The notes beneath the pieces are model-generated. The model had not been told where the DNA came from. It ran no database searches and saw nothing but the letters and a program-made list of their open reading frames with translations. Of a DNA stretch of 24,549 nt, positions 1 through 7,481 are shown in pieces. The translations under genes and the position numbers were made by a program. Origin of the DNA: Chloroflexota bacterium (lineage in GTDB: Bacteria; Chloroflexota; Anaerolineae; Ardenticatenales; Ardenticatenaceae). The stretch covers positions 1-24,549 of the forward strand of contig DOUV01000271.1 in assembly GCA_003520455.1 (NCBI GenBank), given 5' to 3'. Each line of letters begins with the position of its first letter. The stretch's first letter is position 1.

Positions 1-94
1 AGCCGGCGTGACGGCGCCTGGTCACTGCCAGGGCGCCGCGTGTGCCATGGTTCACCGCCTCGCACACCTGATTTGAGAGTGATCACCGCCTCAT

Positions 95-568
95 ATGGCC
101 GAGACCGTCTACTACCACCGTGCGCTGACCATAGGCCATGGCCGGCTCGTGCCTGACACCGTCCGTGCCCCCAAGCCCTCAACGACTATTCGGCCTGGCC
201 CCGCATCGGCCACACCTTCACAAGTGAACGCCTCTGCACCATCCTAAAGGCAGGCAAGGTCGCCGCTGAAACCCACTGTGCCTTCACCTCCATGGTGCCC
301 AGCCGGCGCACGTCGCAGACCTGCTCCGACTCTAATGCCGACGCGGGCACATCGCGAATCGCCTCGCCGGGGTGCGCGATGTGGTCTTTCATGAGGACTG
401 GTCGCAGCCCCACACCCCACCCCATCCCTTGGTACTCACCCTCTTCTGCAATCTCGCACCATTCTCTACCTGGCCGGCTTCAAGAGCATTACTGCCGCCA
501 GGAACATCCTCGGAGTCAATCTCGACCGCGCCACCGACCTCATTGGCCTGCCACTCGCTTCGCGCTAG
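95..568 (+). pseudogene. Degraded ISAs1-family transposase, C-terminal half
   Basis: Three consecutive reading frames carry pieces of one ISAs1-family (H-repeat type) DDE transposase. From 95 the frame reads GHGRLVPDTVRA, like the family's GHGRIExR segment. From 175 another frame reads ALNDYSAWPRIGHTF and then KAGKVAAE, like the LxxYxxWPxxxQVF and TGKV segments. From about 345 a third frame reads ANRLAGVRDVVFHED, like the conserved ENRLHWxxDVxFxED block. From 458 a last frame reads ILYLAGFKSITAARNILG to a stop at 566-568. At least three frameshifts make it non-functional. The N-terminal half is missing or lies outside the window. The family call rests on motif recall, not a search. The opposite-strand frame over 186-425 is a shadow of this relic. 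Confidence 0.68.
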
Positions 569-612
569 ATTGTCATTAGAATGGATCGACCCTGGCCAAG
601 CTGTCCAACCTC

Positions 613-641
613 TTGACAAGAGACCCAGAATCATATAGGAT
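613..641 (+). promoter_or_regulatory. Possible sigma-70 promoter
   Basis: A perfect TTGACA at 613-618 is followed after 17 nt by TAGGAT at 636-641, which matches four of six TATAAT positions. It points toward the short-chain dehydrogenase about 670 nt downstream, but IS5 relic DNA lies between. It may be a leftover transposon promoter. Chance occurrence is quite possible. Confidence 0.28.
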
Positions 642-658
642 ATAAAGAATAGGATATA
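635..658. repeat. Short AT-rich direct repeat
   Basis: The 10-mer ATAGGATATA occurs at 635-644 and again at 649-658, a 14-nt period. It overlaps the -10 region of the candidate promoter. It could be a protein-binding direct repeat or simply low-complexity sequence. Confidence 0.45.
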
Positions 659-869
659 GGACAGAGCCACCGGTCTAACAACCGATATTCTTTCCTGATG
701 GAAAGTAGTCTGATGGTGCTCTGTCTCGTCTTTTTCATTGTATCTGTGCGCTTATCACGTCTTCTCTCACTGCAATCGACCTTTCTTGTTTCTACCCTCG
801 CTTGTGGTCGACTGTTTGAATACACTCCGCCAAAGAACTGGTCTCTCGTATGCTCACGAGCAGAGCCAG

Positions 870-1216
870 CGGTACACGCCTCGTAGACGCCGTTGGCCCA
901 GCGATTGTGGAGGTGGGGTCTGCGCCTGGCGACGGCCACGTGTACGACCTCGCCGCCCTCAGCGTCCGTGAGGGTGTCAATCTTGACGACGCCCTTCCAG
1001 AGCAAGCCCAGGGAATCGGTGAGCCAGTGGCGGCTGCGATCTGTAATCTTCTTCTGACCGGTAATACCTCGATCGCCGCCGATTTCGGTCGTTACCACGC
1101 GCTGCGAAATGTTGGATTCTACGCCAACTTCTCCCAGGAGCATCACACCGCGGACCGCTTGTTTCTGCTCGATTGCCAACGTTCTGCATCGTTTCGCTGT
1201 CGTTCACGCTCCCCAT
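870..1216 (-). pseudogene. Degraded IS5-family transposase, N-terminal to central part
   Basis: Two minus-strand frames together resemble an IS5-family DDE transposase. The first (about 1216 down to 1154) reads SVNDSETMQNVGNRAETSG, in the place of the usual INDALRERVR...AGR segment. The second (about 1095 down to 880) reads VVTTEIGGDRGITGQKK, then LTDSLGLLWKGVV, then RWANGVYEA. These correspond to SVKTTEKGGxRGYDGGKK, LVDTLGLxLAVVV and WADGGYAG in intact members. The shift between frames and loss of the C-terminus make it a pseudogene. The open frame that continues to 631 beyond this homology has no recognisable content. The family assignment is from motif recall. Confidence 0.6.
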
Positions 1217-1313
1217 AGCGTTACAGCCCAAGATGCCAACCCTATCGTACATTCATATTTCTGCGTCACACTCACGATATGTTCGAAATTCTACTCTTAA
1301 GGAGGGAACACCT

Positions 1314-2093
1314 ATGCGTCTAGCAGGAAAAGTGGCATTGGTGACAGGAGCCGGGTACGGTGTCGGACGCGCGACAGCGCGCGCTATGGCCGGCGAAGGG
1401 GCAAAAGTCGTCGTAGTAGACATCGACGAGGCGAACGGCGGTGCAACAGTCGCTGACGTTGAACGCAATGGAGGCCAGGCTATCTTTGTCCGCGCTGATG
1501 TGAGCAACGAAGCTCACGTGCGTGACATGGTTCGGGCAGCCGTCGAGACCTTTGGTCGGTTGGATGTGCTCGTCAACAACGTTGGCATTATTTCGCGCAA
1601 GAGGGTCGTCGAATGTCCTCTCGAGGAATGGCAGGCGATTTTTCACACCAATGTCGATAGCGTATTTCTGGCGTCAAAGTACGCCATTCCTGTTATGAGG
1701 GATGGGGGAGGCGGAGCCATCGTCAACATGAGTTCTCTCGCAGCGCTGGGTGGCGTGCCCAACCGGCCAGCCTACTGCGCATCGAAAGGCGCAGTATCAG
1801 CGCTGACACGTCAACTCGCCGTTGATTACGGGCCAGATCGGATTCGCGTAAACGCTCTGGCACCCTCCTCAATCGAGGACACTGGCATGTACCAAAGTCG
1901 CCCCGACGTGCAGAAAGATGCGGAGGCAGTCAAGCAGGCCTTGTTTTCCAGTCATCCCATATTTGCGGGGCTCGAACGCATGTGTCAAGCCGACGATGTC
2001 GCCCGCCTTGTCGTCTTCCTCGCCTCCGATGATGCGAGCATGATTACAGGCCAGACAGTACCTATCGATGGTGGGGCGAGTATAACCCTTTAA
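1314..2093 (+). CDS. SDR-family NAD(P)-dependent oxidoreductase
   Basis: A classical short-chain dehydrogenase of 259 residues, the usual size, predicted cytosolic. It oxidises an alcohol or reduces a ketone with a nicotinamide cofactor. Visible motifs are the Rossmann loop TGAGYGVG (residues 11-18), acidic Asp36 after strand two (favouring NAD over NADP), the NNVG motif at 88-91, and catalytic Asn113, Ser140/141, Tyr154 and Lys158 (YCASK). The C-terminus has the typical TGQTVPIDGG ending. The start at 1314 is chosen because AAGGAGG lies just upstream and the Rossmann strand follows directly; a longer in-frame start at 1173 would add 47 residues of IS-relic translation. It is first in a run of same-strand genes, 195 nt before the binding protein. 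Its substrate is unknown; a role in the island's pathway is inferred from position only. Confidence 0.93.
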   Translation: MRLAGKVALVTGAGYGVGRATARAMAGEGAKVVVVDIDEANGGATVADVERNGGQAIFVRADVSNEAHVRDMVRAAVETFGRLDVLVNNVGIISRKRVVECPLEEWQAIFHTNVDSVFLASKYAIPVMRDGGGGAIVNMSSLAALGGVPNRPAYCASKGAVSALTRQLAVDYGPDRIRVNALAPSSIEDTGMYQSRPDVQKDAEAVKQALFSSHPIFAGLERMCQADDVARLVVFLASDDASMITGQTVPIDGGASITL

Positions 2094-2288
2094 CCGGCCT
2101 GGCGTACCACCATCACGAAATGCATGCCTTCTCTTCCGGGACAAGGAACCCGTCGAAGAAACTGGAGGAGGCGGCTCGCAAACTGTTCTGTCCGAATTAC
2201 CTGAAAGGGTGGCTGCTCCGCTTGTATTCCGGAGCCGTTTCCAGGACCCGGTGTACCCACAGCATCACTTGCGAAAGGAGTCCCTCCC

Positions 2289-3959
2289 GTGAACGAGGAG
2301 ATCAATCATCTTGTTACAGAGCTACTGCTGGGAGAAATCAACAGACGCCAATTCCTCAGACGAGCTCTGGCAATTGGCTTCTCCATGCCCGCTGCGGCCA
2401 CCCTGTTGGCAGCCTGTGGCCAGCAGCCACCCCGTCCCGCCCCCGCTGCACCGACCAGTGCTTCTGCGACGGCACCGGCCCCTGCCATTGCTAATCCCAC
2501 GGCTGTCCCCACCTCTGCAGCCGCTGGCACAGTGCAGATCGGCAGTTCGGCCGAGTTTAACCTGATGGATCCCCTGACGAACACATTTCTGAACGATCTG
2601 AACCTGCTCTACGTCAACCTCTATGACCAACTCATCATCCGTAACAAGGATGGCAGTTTTGGTCCCGGGCTGGCACAATCGTGGTCGCTCCACAGCCCAA
2701 CTGAATGGGATTTCAAACTGCAACAAGGCGTGAAGTTCCACAACGGTGAGCCTTTCAACGCCGAGGCAATGAAATTTAATATGGAGCGATTTAAGGCCGA
2801 CGATGCCTGGGGCCCTGTGAAGAATGCCATCAAGAGTACCGAAGTCATCGATGAGTACACGATTCGGATGACAACCACGACCCCAAAACCTATTCTGCTC
2901 GAAGAGGCTCTCTATTACGTATTCCCCGTACCACCCGAGTATGCGACCAAGGTAGGGAACAAGGGACTTACCGACCACCCAATGGGAACGGGTCCCTTCA
3001 AATTTGTCGAGTGGGTCAAGGGCGACCATCTTGCATTGGAGCAATACCCCGACTACTGGCGGGGTAAACCCCACATCCAGAACGTCGTCTTCAAGATCGT
3101 CCCAGAGATTGCAACCCGCGTGGCGGCGCTCCGAGCCGGCGAGCTCGATCTCATTCTGCAACTCACGCCCGATGAGATTCCAACGCTGGAAGCCGATCCG
3201 AACTTCAGAGTCGTCAGTACACCGGTCGCGAGAATATTCTACCTCATCACCTTCCCCGACAGTCCAGTGGGGACCGGCGCGCCTCTGAAGGACACGCGTG
3301 TCCGCCAGGCCCTCAACTACGCCATCAATATCGACGCAATCATCGAAAACATCCTGTCGGGGCAGGCTGTTCGGTCCGGGAGCCTGGCGCCGCCTCTGGC
3401 CTTTGGGTACGACCCCAGTGTGACCCCGTATCCGTATGACCCGGACAAAGCAAAGCAACTCCTCGCCGATGCCGGCTTCCCTGATGGGTTCAATCTCGAC
3501 ATGGATGTCCCCACCGGCGGGAATCCGCTCAAGCCGGTTGAGGTGGGCCAGGCCATCGCCGCCGACCTGGGCAAAGTCGGAATCAAGGTAAATCTGCGGA
3601 CCATTGAAGCCGCTTCTTACATCACCTACCGCAACGAGAAGAAAATGGCGCCCCTCTTTTTGTGGGAATGGTTCGGCTACGATGCGCACAAGCAGCTTTG
3701 GGGCGCCATGTCCCCGGACTTCAAATTTGCCTACTGGATCGATCCCAAGATCTCCGACTTCCTCAACACCGAAGCTACCTCGATGGATCCGAAGGCGCGC
3801 CAGGCCGCCTTTTCAGAGATAGAACAGATCATGAAGGCAGAGAGCTGGTTCATCCCACTCTATCAACAGAACGAAATCTACGGCGTGAATAATCGGCTTG
3901 TCTGGGAACGCAATTTTGGTGGTCACGTCTGGTTGTGGGACGCGAGCTTAAAGGCGTAG
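2289..3959 (+). CDS. Peptide-type ABC transporter substrate-binding lipoprotein 1 (SBP family 5)
   Basis: A 556-residue periplasmic or surface-anchored solute-binding protein of the DppA/OppA/NikA family (SBP_bac_5). The N-terminus has a twin-arginine motif (NRRQFLRR, Arg19/Arg20), a hydrophobic stretch and a lipobox LAAC with Cys43, so Tat export followed by lipidation is expected. Residues 44-80 form a Pro/Ala/Thr-rich linker. Family hallmarks are the PTEWDFKLQQGVKFHNGEPF block and GTGPFKFVEW. The GTG start at 2289 follows GAAAGGAG. It is closely related to the second binding protein at 8748 and presumably delivers solute to the permeases at 5636 and 6558. The family binds peptides, nickel, sugars and other small molecules, so the ligand cannot be read from sequence. 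Confidence 0.95.
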   Translation: MNEEINHLVTELLLGEINRRQFLRRALAIGFSMPAAATLLAACGQQPPRPAPAAPTSASATAPAPAIANPTAVPTSAAAGTVQIGSSAEFNLMDPLTNTFLNDLNLLYVNLYDQLIIRNKDGSFGPGLAQSWSLHSPTEWDFKLQQGVKFHNGEPFNAEAMKFNMERFKADDAWGPVKNAIKSTEVIDEYTIRMTTTTPKPILLEEALYYVFPVPPEYATKVGNKGLTDHPMGTGPFKFVEWVKGDHLALEQYPDYWRGKPHIQNVVFKIVPEIATRVAALRAGELDLILQLTPDEIPTLEADPNFRVVSTPVARIFYLITFPDSPVGTGAPLKDTRVRQALNYAINIDAIIENILSGQAVRSGSLAPPLAFGYDPSVTPYPYDPDKAKQLLADAGFPDGFNLDMDVPTGGNPLKPVEVGQAIAADLGKVGIKVNLRTIEAASYITYRNEKKMAPLFLWEWFGYDAHKQLWGAMSPDFKFAYWIDPKISDFLNTEATSMDPKARQAAFSEIEQIMKAESWFIPLYQQNEIYGVNNRLVWERNFGGHVWLWDASLKA

Positions 3960-3980
3960 AAGGCGCGAAGCTTCGACCGG

Positions 3981-4047
3981 TACGCGAGGAAACGCGGATC
4001 TTCTGTTCCCAACCCGAAAGGTAAGACGGTTCGCGTTTCCTTGCGTA
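3981..4047 (+). promoter_or_regulatory. Long hairpin between binding protein 1 and amidohydrolase 1
   Basis: Arms at 3981-3996 and 4032-4047 are complementary over 16 nt with one mismatch (a G-U pair in RNA), separated by 35 nt. No T-run follows, so it is not a classical intrinsic terminator. It lies 21 nt after the binding-protein stop codon and could stabilise the 3' end of an abundant lipoprotein transcript or damp read-through into the hydrolase gene. Confidence 0.55.
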
Positions 4048-4083
4048 TGCGAAGGAAGTGGACCGGTTCCATCAGGGGGTATC

Positions 4084-5229
4084 GTGGCGCGCAAGGTGAT
4101 TCTGGCAAAGATCATTTTCGATGGCACCGGTGGTCCGCTGATTCATAATGGTGCCATCCTGATTCAAGACGACAGGATCCTGAATGTAGGACCTGCGAGT
4201 ATGGTGACGATCCCGGCTGATGCGGAGCGCGTATCGTTGCCGAACTGTTTTGTCCTACCCGGAATTGTAAATGCCCACGGTCATCTCGGCCGCGTCAGCC
4301 CGGATAGCACGTCCAGGGTCCTGACGGAGACCACCCCGGCTGAGATGATAATCTTAGCCATAAAACATGCTCGCCAACAATTGATGGGTGGCACAACGAC
4401 GATTCGCATTCTGGGCGAGCTCGACTTCATCGATATTTATTACAAGCGGGCCATTGATGCGGACTTCATACCGGGACCCCGAGCGTTGGTGAGCGGACCG
4501 CATTTGAAGGCAACCCACCAGCCCGGTCCGATTGGGCAACCAGTGGATGGGCCGGATGAGATGCGTCGTGCGGTCCGTGCTCATCTCGCCGCGGGTGTCG
4601 ACGTTATCAAACTCATGGTCACCGGTGACTTGTTTGACAGGCCAACTCACTGCTTCTTCACCCAGGAAGAGATACAGGTCGCAGTCGATGAAGCCCATGC
4701 CTACGGCGCGAGGGTGGCAGCCCATCTTATGGGAGGGTATGGACTCGATTATGCGCTTCGGGCGGGGGTTGACACTCTGGAACATGGCAGATTCTTCACC
4801 GAGCAGGAAATTGAACGAGTGCTCGAGGCCGGCGTCATCCTCGTCACCAATCTGCAGTATATCTTCGGAGAGCGAGTGCGTTCCATCTATCCCAGTGCGA
4901 GGGAGATTGGTATCCGCTCGGTCCAGTTGCCGTACCATGCCGGTGTCAAGATGGCGATTGGGAATGATTCCTGGAACGCCATATACAGTATGGCTCGCGA
5001 AATCGAATTGCTCGTGAACGCTGGGGTTTCCGAGCATGACGCGCTCTTGATCGCGACGCGGAACGGCGCAGAAGCCTGTGGGCTTCAGGACCAGATCGGC
5101 ACCTTAGAGAGTGGCAAACTCGCCGACCTCGTGGCCGTCGCGGGAAATCCGTTGGATCGAATCGAGGACCTGCGAAAGGTTGAATTCGTTATGAAGGGTG
5201 GGAAGACCTACAACCTGTCGCTCTTGTGA
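4084..5229 (+). CDS. Metal-dependent amidohydrolase 1 (prolidase/imidazolonepropionase-like)
   Basis: A 381-residue member of the amidohydrolase superfamily, likely a binuclear-zinc amide-bond hydrolase in the cytosol. The metal set is visible: His65 and His67 (NAHGHLG), bridging Lys176 (VIKLMVTG), His214 (AAHLMGG), His234 (LEHG) and Asp295 (IGNDSWNA). The small beta-sandwich built from both termini is present (IFDGTGG at the start; SGKLADLVAV and VMKGGK near the end). It starts at GTG 4084 behind a weak GGGGGT. Relatives hydrolyse Xaa-Pro or other N-acyl amino acids and some cyclic amides. It lies between the binding protein and the permeases, consistent with processing the imported solute. 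It is the most divergent in its Asp motif (NDSWN rather than TDAMH) of the four paralogues here. Confidence 0.92.
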   Translation: MARKVILAKIIFDGTGGPLIHNGAILIQDDRILNVGPASMVTIPADAERVSLPNCFVLPGIVNAHGHLGRVSPDSTSRVLTETTPAEMIILAIKHARQQLMGGTTTIRILGELDFIDIYYKRAIDADFIPGPRALVSGPHLKATHQPGPIGQPVDGPDEMRRAVRAHLAAGVDVIKLMVTGDLFDRPTHCFFTQEEIQVAVDEAHAYGARVAAHLMGGYGLDYALRAGVDTLEHGRFFTEQEIERVLEAGVILVTNLQYIFGERVRSIYPSAREIGIRSVQLPYHAGVKMAIGNDSWNAIYSMAREIELLVNAGVSEHDALLIATRNGAEACGLQDQIGTLESGKLADLVAVAGNPLDRIEDLRKVEFVMKGGKTYNLSLL

Positions 5230-5319
5230 TTGGCAGTCTTCTGACCGGGAGGTTCTCAGCCGGCGTAGCCTTCTCCTGGCGCATCGGTCAAGGAGTCCTT
5301 TTATCGGCCGAGGGCCGGG

Positions 5320-5480
5320 GGACTGAAGTCGTGGCTGGAGTCTCTCCCCGCCGAGGGGCACCCAAGGCAGGGCCGCCGTCGAGGGGCAAGCCCTACGGGG
5401 TTCCCCGAGGCGAGTACGCCTCGCTTCGCCCGGCGGGGCGGTCCCCGGCGCGATCGTCTCACCCCGCGGGGTGAGGCTGG
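5320..5480. repeat. GC-rich dispersed repeat element (copy A)
   Basis: A non-coding block in the 406-nt gap between amidohydrolase 1 and the first permease. It contains a 7-bp hairpin (5406-5412 / 5417-5423), then the core GGCGGTCCCCGGCGCGATCG (about 5436-5455), then a perfect 18-nt palindrome at 5458-5475. The same hairpin-plus-core arrangement recurs at 24340-24549, so this is a repeat family and not random GC richness. The rest of the gap (5230-5319 and 5481-5635) shows only a purine-rich Shine-Dalgarno site before the permease. The element splits what would otherwise be a compact transport operon. Confidence 0.7.
5458..5475. repeat. Perfect 18-nt palindrome inside repeat copy A
   Basis: The sequence CTCACCCCGCGGGGTGAG equals its own reverse complement over 18 nt. 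It ends the dispersed repeat element. It may be a structured end of a MITE- or REP-like unit or a dimeric protein-binding site. Confidence 0.75.
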
Positions 5481-5635
5481 CGCCGGCGCGGACCGTTGGG
5501 GTACTGGTGGACAGTTGATCGCTCCTTGATCGGCGGGCCAGGATGTCGGGCCACGCGAGATGGGTGGTCACCCGGCTCAGTCCAGATGCACGACGAAAAA
5601 AGGTTTCAGCCTTTCACAGCTCGAGGAGCTGAGTC

Positions 5636-6553
5636 TTGGGAAAGTTTATCCTCCGGCGAGCAACCCTTGCGGCGATTGCCATCATGGGCGTAACGGCGGT
5701 TGTCTTCTTGCTATTGCGCCTGTCAGGCGACCCCGTCGCCCTGCTTGTTCCGCCCGATGCCACTGAAGCCGATTATCAGCGTATTCGCCACATTCTCGGT
5801 TTGGATCAATCGCTCCCTGTTCAATATCTGAAGTTTCTGGCACGCGTCGCTCACGGTGACTTTGGAGACTCCTTTACATACAAACAGCCCGCGATGGGTC
5901 TGGTCCTGGAGCGGCTCCCCGCCACACTCGAGCTGACAGGCGTAACGGTCCTGTTAATCGTGATCATCTCAATCCCTCTGGGCCTGTTAGCGGCGGTGTG
6001 GCGGGATTCTCTGTTTGACTATGCCCTCGCGCTCATAACCCTCATCGGCCAGTCGATGCCAAACTTCTGGTTTGGCATCATGCTGATCCTGGTATTTGCA
6101 GTCGAACTCCGTTGGTTGCCAACGTCAGGCCAGGGTGGGATAGGACACCTGGTGCTGCCTGTCGTCGCCCTGGCGTCCCAGCCACTGTGTCGAGCAACAA
6201 CCTTGATGCGATCGACGATCCTGGAGATTCTGGGAGCGGACTACATTCGCACGGCACGAGCCAAGGGGCTTCGAGAGAGGAGAGTTCTTTTCCTGCACGC
6301 TCTGCGGAATGCCCTTATTCCTTATATCACCCTATTGGGCGTCGACCTCGGCTATTTACTAGGGGGTGCCATCGTGACCGAGACAGTTTTCGCCTGGCCC
6401 GGTCTGGGGCGATTGGCGGTCGATGCCATTAGCCGACGTGATTTTCCCGTCGTACAGGCCGACGTCCTATTCGTCGCAGCCGCCGTTGTTGTCCTGAACT
6501 TCATGATCGATCTTTCGTACGGCTGGTTGGACCCGCGGATCAAGGTGAGTTAA
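5636..6553 (+). CDS. ABC transporter permease, DppB type
   Basis: A 305-residue inner-membrane permease of the peptide/nickel ABC importer family. The typical N-terminus (GKFILRRATLAAIAIMGVTAVVFLLLRL) is one membrane segment followed by the periplasmic LGLDQSLPVQY region found in DppB/GsiC proteins. Five further hydrophobic segments follow. The EAA coupling loop lies at about residues 200-230 (GADYIRTARAKGLRERRVL, then HALRNALIP) and would contact an ATPase. TTG at 5636 is taken as the start because GAGGAG sits 7 nt upstream and the protein then begins exactly at the family's N-terminus. It is followed 4 nt later by the DppC-type partner. No dppD/dppF-type ATPase gene is found in the window. 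Confidence 0.95.
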   Translation: MGKFILRRATLAAIAIMGVTAVVFLLLRLSGDPVALLVPPDATEADYQRIRHILGLDQSLPVQYLKFLARVAHGDFGDSFTYKQPAMGLVLERLPATLELTGVTVLLIVIISIPLGLLAAVWRDSLFDYALALITLIGQSMPNFWFGIMLILVFAVELRWLPTSGQGGIGHLVLPVVALASQPLCRATTLMRSTILEILGADYIRTARAKGLRERRVLFLHALRNALIPYITLLGVDLGYLLGGAIVTETVFAWPGLGRLAVDAISRRDFPVVQADVLFVAAAVVVLNFMIDLSYGWLDPRIKVS

Positions 6554-6557
6554 GCGC

Positions 6558-7394
6558 ATGCATGCTGGGATTCTCTCTCTCCGGGGCGCCATCGGGCTCC
6601 TCCTTACGCTCTGCGTGGTAGCGATGGCTCTCTTTGCCCCGCTCATTGCCCCCCATGATCCCTTGAACAGCGAATTATCGATGCGCCTGAAGCCGCCCTT
6701 CTGGTACCCGAATGCTACCCCAACCTATCTCTTGGGGACCGACGCCCTGGGCCGCGATCTGCTCAGCCGAGTGGTCTTCGGGTCACGAATATCGATTATG
6801 GTTGCAGCCGTGGCAGTCGTAGTCTCGGGTACCTTCGGTGTCATCGTCGGCCTGCTTTCTGGCTACTACACCGGTTTGTTCGACCAGGTCGTGCAGAGAA
6901 TTGTCGAGATTCAACAGGCCTTTCCCTTCATCCTCCTGGCGATCGTCGTCCTGGTCGTGCTGCGGCCGAGCCTGGCAAATGTGATCATCGTGCTCGTGCT
7001 GTCAAGCTGGGTCATCTACACCCGCATGGTACGGGCCCAGACCTTGATCCTGCGCGAACGAGAATTCGTCCTCGCGGCCCGTTCCTTCGGAAGCAGCGAT
7101 TGGCGCATCATGTTCAGGCATATTCTCCCTAATCTCATCCCGATGATCGTCGTGTTAGCGACCTTTCAGACGGCGCAGTTGCTGCTCATTGAAGCTGTTA
7201 TCAGTTTCCTTGGCCTAGGGATCCCACCGCCCACCCCGACCTGGGGTCGCACCATTAGCGAAGGGCGGGAATACCTCGACCGTGCCTGGTGGATTACGAC
7301 GTTTCCGGGCTTCGCCCTCATGCTGACGGTAGTTGGCATCGGCTTTCTTGGAGACTGGCTCCGCGATCTTCTTGATCCGACTCTCAGGATGTAG
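6558..7394 (+). CDS. ABC transporter permease, DppC type
   Basis: The second inner-membrane permease (278 residues), pairing with the DppB-type protein to form the translocation pore. Family marks are the N-terminal membrane segment, the LFAPLIAPHDP motif, LLGTDALGRDLLSRVVFGSR at about residues 58-77 and the EAA loop containing LAARSFGSSDWRIMFRHILP. The C-terminus ends in GDWLRDLLDPTLRM, as in DppC/GsiD. It lies 4 nt after the DppB stop, so the two are surely co-transcribed. The next gene, an amidohydrolase, follows after about 90 nt. With two binding proteins nearby, the pore may serve more than one receptor. Confidence 0.95.
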   Translation: MHAGILSLRGAIGLLLTLCVVAMALFAPLIAPHDPLNSELSMRLKPPFWYPNATPTYLLGTDALGRDLLSRVVFGSRISIMVAAVAVVVSGTFGVIVGLLSGYYTGLFDQVVQRIVEIQQAFPFILLAIVVLVVLRPSLANVIIVLVLSSWVIYTRMVRAQTLILREREFVLAARSFGSSDWRIMFRHILPNLIPMIVVLATFQTAQLLLIEAVISFLGLGIPPPTPTWGRTISEGREYLDRAWWITTFPGFALMLTVVGIGFLGDWLRDLLDPTLRM

Positions 7395-7481
7395 TGATGT
7401 CGGCCTTGATCCGGTTGATTTGGCGTTGCATGCCACAGAACTGCCGGCCGCTCTACGGCAATGAACAGGAGGCGACGAACT

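Larger units (their letters stand above)
569..869. other. Gap between two transposase relics
   Basis: About 300 bases with no gene I can support. It holds an AT-rich patch with a 10-nt direct repeat at 635-658 and a possible promoter at 613-641. Open frames on both strands here have no recognisable family and look like decayed DNA. Confidence 0.5.

Noticed and set aside
186..425. Minus-strand HPGEAIRD resembling a HigA-type antitoxin start
   Set aside because: Only a few residues match, no HTH follows, and the plus strand there clearly reads as an ISAs1 transposase relic.
631..869. C-terminal extension of the IS5 relic frame
   Set aside because: The residues here do not resemble the IS5 C-terminus (no RTFAWL-type block), so I do not extend the relic into it.
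1173..1313. Longer N-terminus for the SDR
   Set aside because: The extra 47 residues come from IS5-relic DNA and the strong AAGGAGG site lies just before 1314.
2322..3689. A 455-residue open frame on the minus strand
   Set aside because: It lies wholly opposite the first binding protein, has no recognisable motif, and mirrors that gene's codon bias. Similar minus frames oppose the second binding protein.
4354..5037. A 227-residue minus-strand open frame
   Set aside because: It is antisense to amidohydrolase 1, which has complete catalytic motifs; the antisense protein has none.
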